From an uncultured Prevotellaceae bacterium (GTDB lineage Bacteria; Bacteroidota; Bacteroidia; Bacteroidales; Bacteroidaceae), in assembly GCA_947167935.1 (NCBI GenBank), contig CAMVJU010000003.1:86534-150533 (forward strand): a DNA stretch of 64,000 nt. The letters run 5' to 3'. The stretch's first letter is position 1, and each line of letters begins with the position of its first letter. Shown here piece after piece: positions 29,101 through 35,325 of the stretch. The notes under the pieces are model-generated. The model saw only the letters and a list, made by a program, of their open reading frames with translations, made no database searches and was not told the origin of the DNA. Position numbers and translations under genes: made by a program.

Positions 29101-30236
29101 TAGTACGCACCTGCCTGCACGCCATCGTCGGTGTAGCTCATGGAAGTGCCACTATTGTCAAGGTTGCCGCGGCGGCTCCACGACTTGCCCGACTGGATGT
29201 TGCCGCTGGCATCGGTCTCTATCCTGTAGATATAAGGTGTACACGACATATAGTTGCCGTCGGTGGGCTGCGACCACGACAGCACCGTGGTCTTGTCAAA
29301 CTGGCGGTATTCAGTCGTGATGCTTCCTGGCACGGGAACCACCTGGAACACGTTGTTCTTGTTGTAGGCACTCGATTCACTCCAGAAGTCGGCCTTCGGG
29401 TCTTTCACACCCTGACGGGCCGTGACATTCACGTCGATGCGTTTGGGATTGCCAACCGACTCGGGGATAGTGGTGTTGTAGCTCTTTGCCAGGTTTTTGT
29501 CGCAGTCGAAAGACTCCTTCACGGTCTCCTTGCTGCCGTCCTGCTTATAGAAAATGTAGGCGACGTCGTAGGTGCAGTAACGGGCGCGCACATCGTTGAC
29601 CTTGCTCGGAATGTCGTCGGGCAGCTTCGGCGTGGTGAACCTGATATTGTCGGCACCGGTGCGCTCACACGTGTATTTGCCGGCATCGATGGCATCCATG
29701 CCCAGCGTGCTGCCAATCTCGCACTCGTAGCGCAGCACCTTCGTGTACCAGTCATCGTTGTTGTGCTGGAAGTAATAGTATATCTTCCACGTGCCGCCGG
29801 CCAGTTCGGCAGGGAAGTAGAAGTCCACCTTGGCCGTCATATAGTGGTTGTCGCTGCCCCACTTCGTCAGCCAGAAGCTTTGCTCCGAGGTGCCTATCTG
29901 CTGGTCGCCCATCTGCGAGTTGGTGAACCACGCCTTGGCATTGGCCTCACAGATGTAGGCCTTCACCTCTGCCGTCTGGCTCTCATCATCGCCCTGGTTG
30001 ACATACTTCAGGTACATCAGGTCGATGGTCTTGCTACCATTCGTGGCATAGACATGACCACCCTTGGAGTAGGTGTTGCTATAGTCAAGGTCGGCGAGGA
30101 ACACCTCAAGGCACAGGTGGTCGCCCGAGGTGTAAGCATAGTACTTGCTTTCGTTGAGCACCCAGTCGCTGGCCTGGACGCGCAGTGCCGTCATAGCCAA
30201 AAGGATTGACAGCAGTAGATAGATTCTTGTCTTCAT
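20145..30236 (-). CDS. Giant (3363 aa) secreted multidomain protein with fibronectin III-like and LamG/ConA-like domains
   Basis: Signal peptide MKTRIYLLLSILLAMTALRVQA; several LamG signatures (AEVRVWNHILTDKEKDNY, GNWHHLAFNVRRGTSAIAYIDGQAV, VDEIRIWGAALDGALI); tail YTLQGFKIGRRPIQPGIYIHRGETVVIK. Confidence 0.85.
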   Translation of the reverse strand: MKTRIYLLLSILLAMTALRVQASDWVLNESKYYAYTSGDHLCLEVFLADLDYSNTYSKGGHVYATNGSKTIDLMYLKYVNQGDDESQTAEVKAYICEANAKAWFTNSQMGDQQIGTSEQSFWLTKWGSDNHYMTAKVDFYFPAELAGGTWKIYYYFQHNNDDWYTKVLRYECEIGSTLGMDAIDAGKYTCERTGADNIRFTTPKLPDDIPSKVNDVRARYCTYDVAYIFYKQDGSKETVKESFDCDKNLAKSYNTTIPESVGNPKRIDVNVTARQGVKDPKADFWSESSAYNKNNVFQVVPVPGSITTEYRQFDKTTVLSWSQPTDGNYMSCTPYIYRIETDASGNIQSGKSWSRRGNLDNSGTSMSYTDDGVQAGAYYKYMVLNVPKDWIGKSINSGMLNSPDDALLAKLGYSISDGMSTAPSMAIHTLQQDISVTDKVKLTWQYSRVPTEAATVNFKVLRKTTEEGDWTEYGSVTGDAQPAAGASLSFVDSDLPNVSTRYQYKVRLSLVNDKYHFESDAVYAGLLSGSQVKTFEATKGTHDATVRLSWTANQIGSENSTYVLSRRYVNSSSEFMRIHTANGTSELYTYEDNTVQPGYYYEYKIEVYSGNTLQNTLYDVGFCQARGVISGRVTFGSGSAVEDVRLSLRPSNTGDDNVVKGASQYVDGASTGIAWEADSAEMAKVFGSDKDYTVQMFVRPDGGLSEGAVIGEIPGLGRLLLGSRQGDGYKLLYEKTGPITKSEKIISEYKAIKVFIEDDTAINDGGSESYYSDEYQTWVFCTSDDKNANNDKMYADGYEQVSAGWWSTSSHYLWYRAFSKTIQLPEPVEYIDHSWTGSLYDSGLTIPSGIYSLVGCQYSGESISLSVDDNFKLIGTGDHVSDKQHHFVENQKGEIPDGCYIYNGICMYMPDGTSQETVLTAYNLSTDFGKKNYFPNMITEVVGSETTLPFSVGGCKYLETDEAFRGNLAEVRVWNHILTDKEKDNYTDRVLNGREQGLALYWPLDEGLSRYVFDASYANDMPNGRHAKVGNNISASSIVPVDNQLSRYAVTNENGEYIIRGIPFVGSGSTYTITPTRGIHEFSPLSRNGFIGNGSLTLNSYDFTDVSSFPVRGKVTYLNTNIPVDSVQFMIDGSLVQAKEGVYSDANGEFEIAVPIGKHLIECYMNGHKFTSFPLDGSTYDFKRAETVNFVDSTLVNVTGRINGGFTDLNEPVGFNRSVNRLGKATIKLSLGKESQCSFNYIVDSHGDGTFGTENIPVQSATDRIQSTAYRAGGDHDDTYFIYITTDEKTGEFSAMLPPLKYKVESIKFVGGTEYDNEPVFAQNLPMIDATNAIEEKMKKDSMVVDNVKSEYLYSAKMIRQYRSNPTINVVQQGMKNGAFGEHKIGVTNLDNSLDSVQVVKYTSNGYEYVYQYPLFQQDKLYDFDISVSEQYTNLDTKKEYKEIPRDAVFTIMNDASATTTIFAEKATINGEEVEVGEAYTTLNIQVVPDSTGHIAYQWDGGFPNLAAGNLRNLSIGVKIDGRTTMWQAPNSKTEALDLILLGSIGSGTNFVTSGPDDVNMVIRRPPGSTSVASATQKTLTSYAHTEVYNNSSEKDGGGFYLSETPTWEIVSGEVLGFAVMAKSKFKFVSQQTVTGYDTYSDKDTEVDDHSYTVSEQMTTPSSMVIDLATMSFAPEGGDTYVGRATNLLFSKGRILGLFKQEDGTFKLEEKSGITVSQSFGTTFVYPQAYILNTLIPNWEEIIRTKLEEGHITGNHWDLSNTPVVPGKVMYYTKYTPEDEEYGHTNGDRDYWTSDQMAAANGYPSYRMIDGTESKDAKDEVEYAINQIRLWKQRIADNEEDKLTAFNDNDCFIDNYSIASGTKISQTTENSTKKGYTHSHSYTHTVSIDNKYGPLVNDAGFNVLFNYTDNSGTGYSNDTLTTRTSTVAWTMSDGDVRTALSVDVYKSPAGWGPIFRTRGGQTVNPYEGASYTKFYQKGTQLNEATMKVENPQLKVKGSSELTDVPTGSDAKFVLQLSNQSETNDICNYVLQVKEGSNPNGAILLVDGAVLSNGKDGRLIKMKGGETVEKTLIVRQSDPSIIDYEDIVVQLKSEKDPSIESDKVTLRVHFVPSSAHVDLAVDHTVLNQEYLKDNGGIIAKMYNLDRQDKNLQGIRLRFRRKGTDTWNVVKQWTTVDSLLTMGYEPMPQGSQFADSVAFAEDGLYELQAQTFGKYGNDDVTYESNIIEVTQDTHGPKILGMVSPEDGWLTYMNRNNMHIRFNEVLNGNSLSKSDNFRIEGGLNNAVATSAPDVAAQLNGKRIETDAMYDLANYDYAFDLWFYRQGDGTIVSVGTDDNLLSLSTHDDGMLRARIGNEDAVYDTNTRIPDNQWVYMALNYDRKDADNPENRITMLYATANDKKPIYVGENVIAKDLSSHGKLGIGGDGMTGMIAGLSIWNSEVTATELYEKRLEKRASYTPGLVGYWRMDEGHGTQITDLARSRHMHMDSESWYINNENRAAHLSGEEGSPLKVDISTFNPAKTDNFAFEMWFRGDEADNNDAATLVSVENTVIGFSDGKLILTTTNNEITLSDNNYCDGNWHHLAFNVRRGTSAIAYIDGQAVKVLPEASVPGFSSHYLTIGGAYDGDAEINRFTGDVDEIRIWGAALDGALISKRMYERMDNSYPGLVGYFPMEEINRNEQGTVITTFSTANFGQKDSQLKIANSQSPTQALNAPALKPGSTRLRMEDTQFNFTVSADQVYFSFPDTSLPLMDGNDFVAKVDFIKDEHGNNSETAEWMFHADFASVDWRNGNQQLFPTTHYKKWNEELSYIIPIYNRTGQPQSYEISGLPTWMTVDKPIGTIENDQDYLEFYIGKMVPVGKYVVYVYLTDHLGIRRVQQCNITVEGDEPEWAVDEDRYESNMTLTGQVYIDDKICEYTESVVAAFDDMGLCCGVARPKYVSTRDAYYVDMIVYGAAPTDLSTGQRNLTFKMYDATTGIIYPIVELTMPDGEKSTNLMYTPDAIIGTYDNPVAFRSTDNVLQTVSLPKGWTWMSLYVQPESTAIRDILPKASKDLKKFQIVKGKTAFASVASDGSKVDGTLTDMEPGNMYKVQVSSNTSLDIFGKTIDVAERAQTIRNGYNWIGTLSGNVMSLDEAFADLRPEVGDMVKSRRAYAIFGSRGTWEGILESIVPGEGYIYESKAATAKTFHYPRTFAGTAHGRRLSSRPSPLTSHYTPVDDSQFPDNMAFITVVEKNNERIEDAEVGAFINGECRGAIGFSGGYYFLTVMGSSADDKDATIELRVYHNGQEYVIENEKYFVSDGAYGTLEQPYVLDLDKVSQGIHTVSVSADDDTEWYTLQGFKIGRRPIQPGIYIHRGETVVIKTKK
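20605..20635 (-). repeat. (TCACCTC)n array in the giant gene
   Basis: + strand tagtgagaggtgaggggcgaggggcgagagg; peptide SSRPSPLTSHY. Confidence 0.85.
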
Positions 30237-30398
30237 ATCTTCGTTTTTTAGTTATTGTTTCCTAATCGGCGAGATCAGCACTATACGTGGTAGAGCCGTC
30301 GTATTTGATATTCCCTTGGTCGTTGCCGTATGAATTGGCAAAAAACGTTGCTGTCTTCACATTGACAGACACACATTCTGGTGTGTTGTATCTCTTTT

Positions 30399-31631
30399 TC
30401 ATTTGATCACGTATTTCTTTCCATTATTCATATAAATTCCCTTTGTGCTTGGTTTGCCGCTAAGTCGTCGACCACTTAGGTCATACCACTCTCCATCATT
30501 TGGTGAGGGATTGGTAGTGAGGCTCCCTATCCCCGTTTCTTCGTCTGGGAAACTAATCTCCAAACGGGTGCCTGATATGCTTGACAGCCAGCTCGTGGGG
30601 ATTTGCAGATAGGCTTTATTCGCTCCAATTGTACCATCTGAGGTGCGATAGAAGGCACCATCCTTCAAAATCAGGTTTGTATATTCAACATCGTTTGTGG
30701 TAACGGTAGAAGTTATGCCTGTCGCTGATGTGACGCCTACGAGCAGGTTTTTCTCATAGAGAACATTATCACCTATGGCTTGGGTGTTTTTTTCATCTTT
30801 TATAAGGTCTGAAAACGGATAATCTGAACGTTGCAAGTTTGCATAGCCACAGCTACTATTCGTACGGTGAATGAGCACGCCCTTACCAGGAACAAGATAG
30901 CGTACACGCTGAATATGAATATAATTGTGGTCATCCCCTTCTTCTTCGTCAGCTACATAGAAGAGCATATTGGAACCGTTATCCACGTCAACAAATGTAG
31001 CACTTCCACAATAGGTAATAAGCTCCTTGTTTATCGGGAAATGACCATATACTTTTGCTTTGCCAAATACTTGGTCATCAGTTATAAGTTTTGCTGGAAT
31101 TCTGATGTCGACATGCTCGGTCAGAATGTATATATGATTTTCATCCTCTTCATACTCCCATTTTAACTTCTTCCACGATTCAGATGTTCCAGTGTAGCCT
31201 TCAATATCGATTGTTTCAAGCGGACTGTTTGCCCCTATGCTATTCAACAGGGCTTCCATGTTAGCCACCGACATTCTACCACCCATATTTATCTCAGTCA
31301 GTGTGCTAGTTCTGCCAAATAGACTACCTTCAAACGAAGGATTACCACCATCGATAGTCAGGGATGTCAGGGGCTTATTATCATTTCGAGCATTGCTGAA
31401 TGCCCCACTTCTCACTGTAGTGACAGTAGCAGGAATGGTGAGGTCTTCAGCACGCTGGCCATAATCTAATGTCAATCCATCAATGATGGTTTTCCCTTGA
31501 TCTTCATACGTGAAGTATTCTACATTATTCTGGGCATAGCCCGCCATTGTTCCTGCCACCAGCATAAGCAGGAGCCCGAAGGCCCGTGCCATCAGTGTCA
31601 TTTTAGTTTTTGTCTTGTTCATCATATACAC
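30399..31631 (-). CDS. Secreted protein with leucine-rich (BspA-like) segment and C-terminal secretion-type tail
   Basis: Hydrophobic signal; ADLTIPATVTTVRSGAFSNARNDNKPLTSLTI; tail WYDLSGRRLSGKPSTKGIYMNNGKKYVIK. Confidence 0.75.
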   Translation of the reverse strand: MYMMNKTKTKMTLMARAFGLLLMLVAGTMAGYAQNNVEYFTYEDQGKTIIDGLTLDYGQRAEDLTIPATVTTVRSGAFSNARNDNKPLTSLTIDGGNPSFEGSLFGRTSTLTEINMGGRMSVANMEALLNSIGANSPLETIDIEGYTGTSESWKKLKWEYEEDENHIYILTEHVDIRIPAKLITDDQVFGKAKVYGHFPINKELITYCGSATFVDVDNGSNMLFYVADEEEGDDHNYIHIQRVRYLVPGKGVLIHRTNSSCGYANLQRSDYPFSDLIKDEKNTQAIGDNVLYEKNLLVGVTSATGITSTVTTNDVEYTNLILKDGAFYRTSDGTIGANKAYLQIPTSWLSSISGTRLEISFPDEETGIGSLTTNPSPNDGEWYDLSGRRLSGKPSTKGIYMNNGKKYVIK

Positions 31632-31697
31632 ATTATTTATAATATTACTTCATTTTTTGACAGGGGAAGTAAAATTGTTTTTTGTTAATAATTCATT

Positions 31698-31970
31698 TTA
31701 GATGCTGCAAAGATAGTTCTTTTTAGTGAATTCACCAAATATGTAGCTAAAATTCGTACGATGCACAAATGATAAAGCCCCCGAAAAAGGGGGCTTAACG
31801 TAATAAGTAAGTTCGTAAGTTTCACACACACTCCACCTGCATACTGTTGAGGTGAGTGATGTTGCAGATCTGTGGGGAATAAACTCCATTGAGTCATCTT
31901 TGTAGTGGTGAACCGTGCCTTTTGTGGTTTTTACTAAGTCTTTCATATTCAGATGTTCAAATAATTTCAA
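31698..31970 (-). CDS. Small hypothetical ORF, uncertain
   Basis: 90-aa ORF MKLFEHLNMKDLVKTTKGTVHHYKDDSMEFIPH; no recognised family; 3' part overlaps a promoter and a hairpin. Confidence 0.3.
   Translation of the reverse strand: MKLFEHLNMKDLVKTTKGTVHHYKDDSMEFIPHRSATSLTSTVCRWSVCETYELTYYVKPPFSGALSFVHRTNFSYIFGEFTKKNYLCSI
31708..31738 (-). promoter_or_regulatory. Bacteroidota-type promoter for the 30399-31631 gene
   Basis: Minus strand TTG - 20 bp - TATCTTTG. Confidence 0.65.
31775..31796. terminator. GC-rich hairpin, terminator-like
   Basis: aagcccccgaaaaagggggctt. Confidence 0.45.
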
Positions 31971-31973
31971 TTG

Positions 31974-32120
31974 TAACGAAACGAACGAAATAACTCATAA
32001 CGTTAAGCCTCGGATTTGAGGCCAATATTTAATATATTACTATAGTAATATATTAAATATTGAAGTTTACTTTCTTTTCTCATGGAGCTTATCGTTATGA
32101 GTTATTTCGTTCGTTCGTTA
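31974..32120. repeat. Nested inverted-repeat element with 40-bp perfect palindrome
   Basis: Outer arms acgaacgaaataactcataacg (31981-32002) / cgttatgagttatttcgttcgt (32093-32114), 22-bp perfect; palindrome caatatttaatatattactatagtaatatattaaatattg (32023-32062). Confidence 0.9.
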
Positions 32121-32372
32121 TGTTCTCGCTTACTTCATCTCATTCTCGAAGGCCATCACGTAGCCCAGGATCACGTCGTTCATGGTGCAAGATCTCCGCC
32201 TCGGCATATCGACCCTTTCCGATGTGAGCGAAAATTTTCGCCCACATTCACTTTCCCAGGCTGGCTCCATGTTTCGGATGGCTTTCAGGATGTCCTTATG
32301 GGGCTTTCCCTGCAAAGTTAGGGACAATTTGATGGTCAGGAAAAGACATGAAACAGTAGTTTTTTCAAAAAA

Positions 32373-32455
32373 GTGCCTCCAAAATTTCGTGCGGGGCTTC
32401 CAAAATTTCGTGCGGAGCCTCTTTTTTTCGCTCAGGAGCCTCTTTTTTTGCTAAA
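32373..32455. repeat. 4 x 20/21-bp phased repeat, GAGCCTC/GGAGGC family (locus 3)
   Basis: gtgcctccaaaatttcgtgcg / gggcttccaaaatttcgtgcg / gagcctctttttttcgctcag / gagcctctttttttgctaaa. Confidence 0.85.
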
Positions 32456-32576
32456 GAGCCTCCTGTTAACCCAAGCTGCAAAACTCGGCGCAGCATACCT
32501 CCCCTCGGGGAGGCAGGAGGGGGTCACCGCCCTGACCACCACCAGTTGCATGGGCTACGGCCCCATCTAAAGGACG

Positions 32577-32660
32577 AAAATCTTCAAAAATCTGACAAAA
32601 AATAGGAATAGTCTGCCCCTACCGGTAAACCTCTATTTTTGGTTGATTTTTGAAGATTTT
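32577..32660. repeat. Imperfect ~30-bp inverted repeat with ~23-bp loop
   Basis: aaaatcttcaaaaatctgacaaaaaatagg vs cctctatttttggttgatttttgaagatttt. Confidence 0.8.
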
Positions 32661-32713
32661 TGTTGTTGAACTAGGGCATACACCGTCCCGAACAGACAAA
32701 CCGGCTGCGCACC

Positions 32714-32827
32714 ATGCTGAATATCGTGCTCTCAATGGTCACCATCAATCTGAAGGACTACCGCGATGCCGACACGTCGGCGATAGCGATACTTTCGCCC
32801 GACACGTTCGTAAGCAAATACTTGTAA
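32714..32827 (+). pseudogene. Possible 3' fragment of a coding sequence
   Basis: Short coding-like ORF MLNIVLSMVTINLKDYRDADTSAIAILSPDTFVSKYL*, followed by hairpin ccgccgagattccccaaggagtcccggcgg; no upstream coding continuation. Confidence 0.35.
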
Positions 32828-33069
32828 GTAGGCCTTTCCCACACACCGAAATAATATCCGCCGAGATTCCCCAAGGAGTCCCGGCGGTTTCGTTTCCTGG
32901 CGCACGGAGCGGCGGGGCGAGCGTTATCCGTTTTGTCTCAAGTGATATTCGACGTTTGCGCTGTGCGCGGCGACACGGGCGGCGGGGGCGACGGAAACGG
33001 GCCGGAAGTGTTAAAATGTGAAATTTAGGGGGGCAAAACGCTCGAACACAACGAATACCACACACAACG

Positions 33070-33095
33070 ATAAGCCCCCAATTTCGGGGGCTTAT
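33070..33095 (-). terminator. Terminator-like hairpin downstream of the 33126-33950 gene
   Basis: ataagcccccaatttcgggggcttat. Confidence 0.6.
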
Positions 33096-33125
33096 CTTAT
33101 GAAAGGGGGATTCGTAAATAAGAGG

Positions 33126-33950
33126 TCAGTCTTCCACGTAGTCGGCCAGGCCTTCGGCTTCCTCGTCGGGGTCGGAGCTGCCAAGGTCCATCATCGTGCT
33201 GTAGTTGTCCTCGGTGATGTCGTCGTCGTTGGGCTCGCCAATCTCAACATCGTCCTCGTCGGGCTTGTTGTAGGTGTCCTCAATCTCAACATCCTCATCA
33301 TCGTTCTCCTCGTCGTCGCTGTAGGAGTTGAACTTCATGCGGGGCTTCTCGGCCTCGGGCTTTACCTTGGCGAAGATGGCCTCTACCCATGAACCCTTGG
33401 ACACTTCGAGCACGTCGTAGCCGTCGGCCACCTTTTTCTCGTAGAGGCCGCCCTTTTTGTGCAGACGGTCTTTGGGAAGGGTGGTGGTGGAGATGTCGAA
33501 GCCGCTCTCGATGATGTCCTTGATGCTCTGTGACAGCGAGTCCCAGCCGCCGCCGAAGTTGCGGTCGAGCACCTCGACGAGCTTGGCGGCCGAGATGTGG
33601 CGGATGTTCTCGTAGGTGAGGTCGGTGACGCGGCTGATGGGGCGTTTCTTGATGGCCCAGGTCACCTTCTGTGTGTCGTCGAGCTTTACCTGACCTACCT
33701 TGTAGCCCAGGTTCTCGTATTTCTTCACCTCCAGCTTTGATTCAGCGTTGACTTCCTCGATGGTGAAGGCCGAGCGGATGATGTCGATATAGTGGCGAAT
33801 GTTTTCCTTTACCTCGGCATCTTTCTCGGCGCTCTCGTAGAGGCGGAAGATGTCGTTTTCCTGAATGTCCCAGACGCTGCTCTTGGTGAGCGTTTTCAAT
33901 GTAATTGTCTTTTTCTCTGGCTGTTGACTCATAGACGTGTTTTCTTTCAT
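33126..33950 (-). CDS. Hypothetical protein with highly acidic C-terminus
   Basis: ORF of 274 aa ending in an Asp/Glu-rich tail (SDDEENDDEDVEIEDTYNKPDEDDVEIGEPNDDD); divergent from rarA. Confidence 0.75.
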   Translation of the reverse strand: MKENTSMSQQPEKKTITLKTLTKSSVWDIQENDIFRLYESAEKDAEVKENIRHYIDIIRSAFTIEEVNAESKLEVKKYENLGYKVGQVKLDDTQKVTWAIKKRPISRVTDLTYENIRHISAAKLVEVLDRNFGGGWDSLSQSIKDIIESGFDISTTTLPKDRLHKKGGLYEKKVADGYDVLEVSKGSWVEAIFAKVKPEAEKPRMKFNSYSDDEENDDEDVEIEDTYNKPDEDDVEIGEPNDDDITEDNYSTMMDLGSSDPDEEAEGLADYVED

Positions 33951-34013
33951 TTGATTATGGCTGCAAAAATAAGCACTTTATTTCTTATTTACAAGTTTTT
34001 TACGAATTATTTT

Positions 34014-34043
34014 TTGCCGATTGGATGAAATACTGTACCTTTG
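34014..34043 (+). promoter_or_regulatory. Bacteroidota-type promoter upstream of rarA
   Basis: TTG (34014-34016) - 19 bp - TACCTTTG (34036-34043). Confidence 0.65.
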
Positions 34044-34062
34044 CTCCATAAATTATAAAAAG

Positions 34063-35325
34063 ATGTCACAGCCATTAGCAGAAAGACTGCGTCCGCGTAC
34101 CCTTGACGACTACATCGGGCAGAAGCACCTGGTGGGTGAAGGGGCCGTGCTCCGACGGATGATTGAGTCGGGACGCATCGCTTCGTTTATCCTCTGGGGA
34201 CCGCCGGGGGTGGGGAAGACCACGCTGGCGCAGATCATCGCACACCGTCTGGAGACGCCGTTCTATACGCTGAGTGCCGTGACCAGCGGCGTGAAGGACG
34301 TGCGCGACGTGATTGAGAAGGCGCAGAAGGGCCGCTTCTTCAACGAGGCATCGCCCATCCTCTTCATCGACGAGATTCACCGCTTCTCGAAGTCGCAGCA
34401 GGACTCGCTGCTCGGCGCTGTGGAGCGTGGCATCGTCACCCTGATTGGCGCCACGACGGAGAATCCCTCCTTCGAGGTGATCAGACCCTTGCTCTCACGC
34501 TGCCAGGTATATGTGCTGCAGCCGTTGGAGAAAGACGACCTGCTGGAGCTGCTGCATCGCGCCATCACCACCGACGTCATTCTGAAGGAGCGAAACATCG
34601 AGCTGAAGGAGACGGGAGCCCTGCTCCGCTATAGCGGCGGCGATGCACGCAAGCTGCTGAATATACTGGAGCTCGTAGTCGAGAATAATGTTGTCATCAC
34701 AGATCAGTTGGTGGAGGCTACTCTGCAGCAGAATCCGCTGGCCTACGACAAGGAGGGCGAGATGCACTACGACATCATCTCAGCCTTTATCAAGAGCATC
34801 CGCGGCAGCGACCCCGACGGCGCCCTTTACTGGATGGCCCGGATGATTGAGGGTGGGGAAGATCCGCAGTTCATCGCCCGCCGTATGGTCATCAGCGCCA
34901 GCGAGGATATCGGCCTGGCCAATCCCAACGCCCTGCTGCTGGCCAATGCCGCCTTCGATACGGTGATGAAGATAGGGTGGCCCGAGGCGCGTATCGCCCT
35001 GGCTGAGTGCTGCGTCTATCTGGCCACGTCGCCGAAGAGTAACTCGGCCTATCTGGCCATCGACGATGCCCTTGCCCATGTGCGTGAGACGGGTAATCTG
35101 CCTGTGCCGCTGCACCTGCGCAATGCACCCACGAAGCTGATGAAGCAGCTGGGCTATAGCGACGGCTACAAGTATCCGCACGATTTCCCCGGTCATTTCA
35201 CGCAGCAGCAGTATTTGCCCGACGAACTTGTGCAGCAGCGCTTTTGGCATGCACAACATTCGCCCGCAGAGCAGAAACTCCACGAGCGAATGATAAGCTA
35301 TTGGGGCGACCGCTTCAAGGACTGA
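34063..35325 (+). CDS. rarA: Replication-associated recombination protein A (RarA/MgsA AAA+ ATPase)
   Basis: LAERLRPRTLDDYIGQKHLVG, GPPGVGKTTLA, FIDEIHRFSKSQQD, GATTENPSFEV. Confidence 0.96.
   Translation: MSQPLAERLRPRTLDDYIGQKHLVGEGAVLRRMIESGRIASFILWGPPGVGKTTLAQIIAHRLETPFYTLSAVTSGVKDVRDVIEKAQKGRFFNEASPILFIDEIHRFSKSQQDSLLGAVERGIVTLIGATTENPSFEVIRPLLSRCQVYVLQPLEKDDLLELLHRAITTDVILKERNIELKETGALLRYSGGDARKLLNILELVVENNVVITDQLVEATLQQNPLAYDKEGEMHYDIISAFIKSIRGSDPDGALYWMARMIEGGEDPQFIARRMVISASEDIGLANPNALLLANAAFDTVMKIGWPEARIALAECCVYLATSPKSNSAYLAIDDALAHVRETGNLPVPLHLRNAPTKLMKQLGYSDGYKYPHDFPGHFTQQQYLPDELVQQRFWHAQHSPAEQKLHERMISYWGDRFKD

Noticed and set aside
31974-32120. Definite invertible promoter call
   Set aside because: Inverted repeats are clear but no TAnnTTTG promoter was found between them and no invertase gene is nearby; kept only as a structural finding.
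32650-33021. 123-aa + strand ORF in the scarred region
   Set aside because: No coding signature; a different frame shows the more gene-like fragment, and the sequence is locally GC-rich and repeat-laden.
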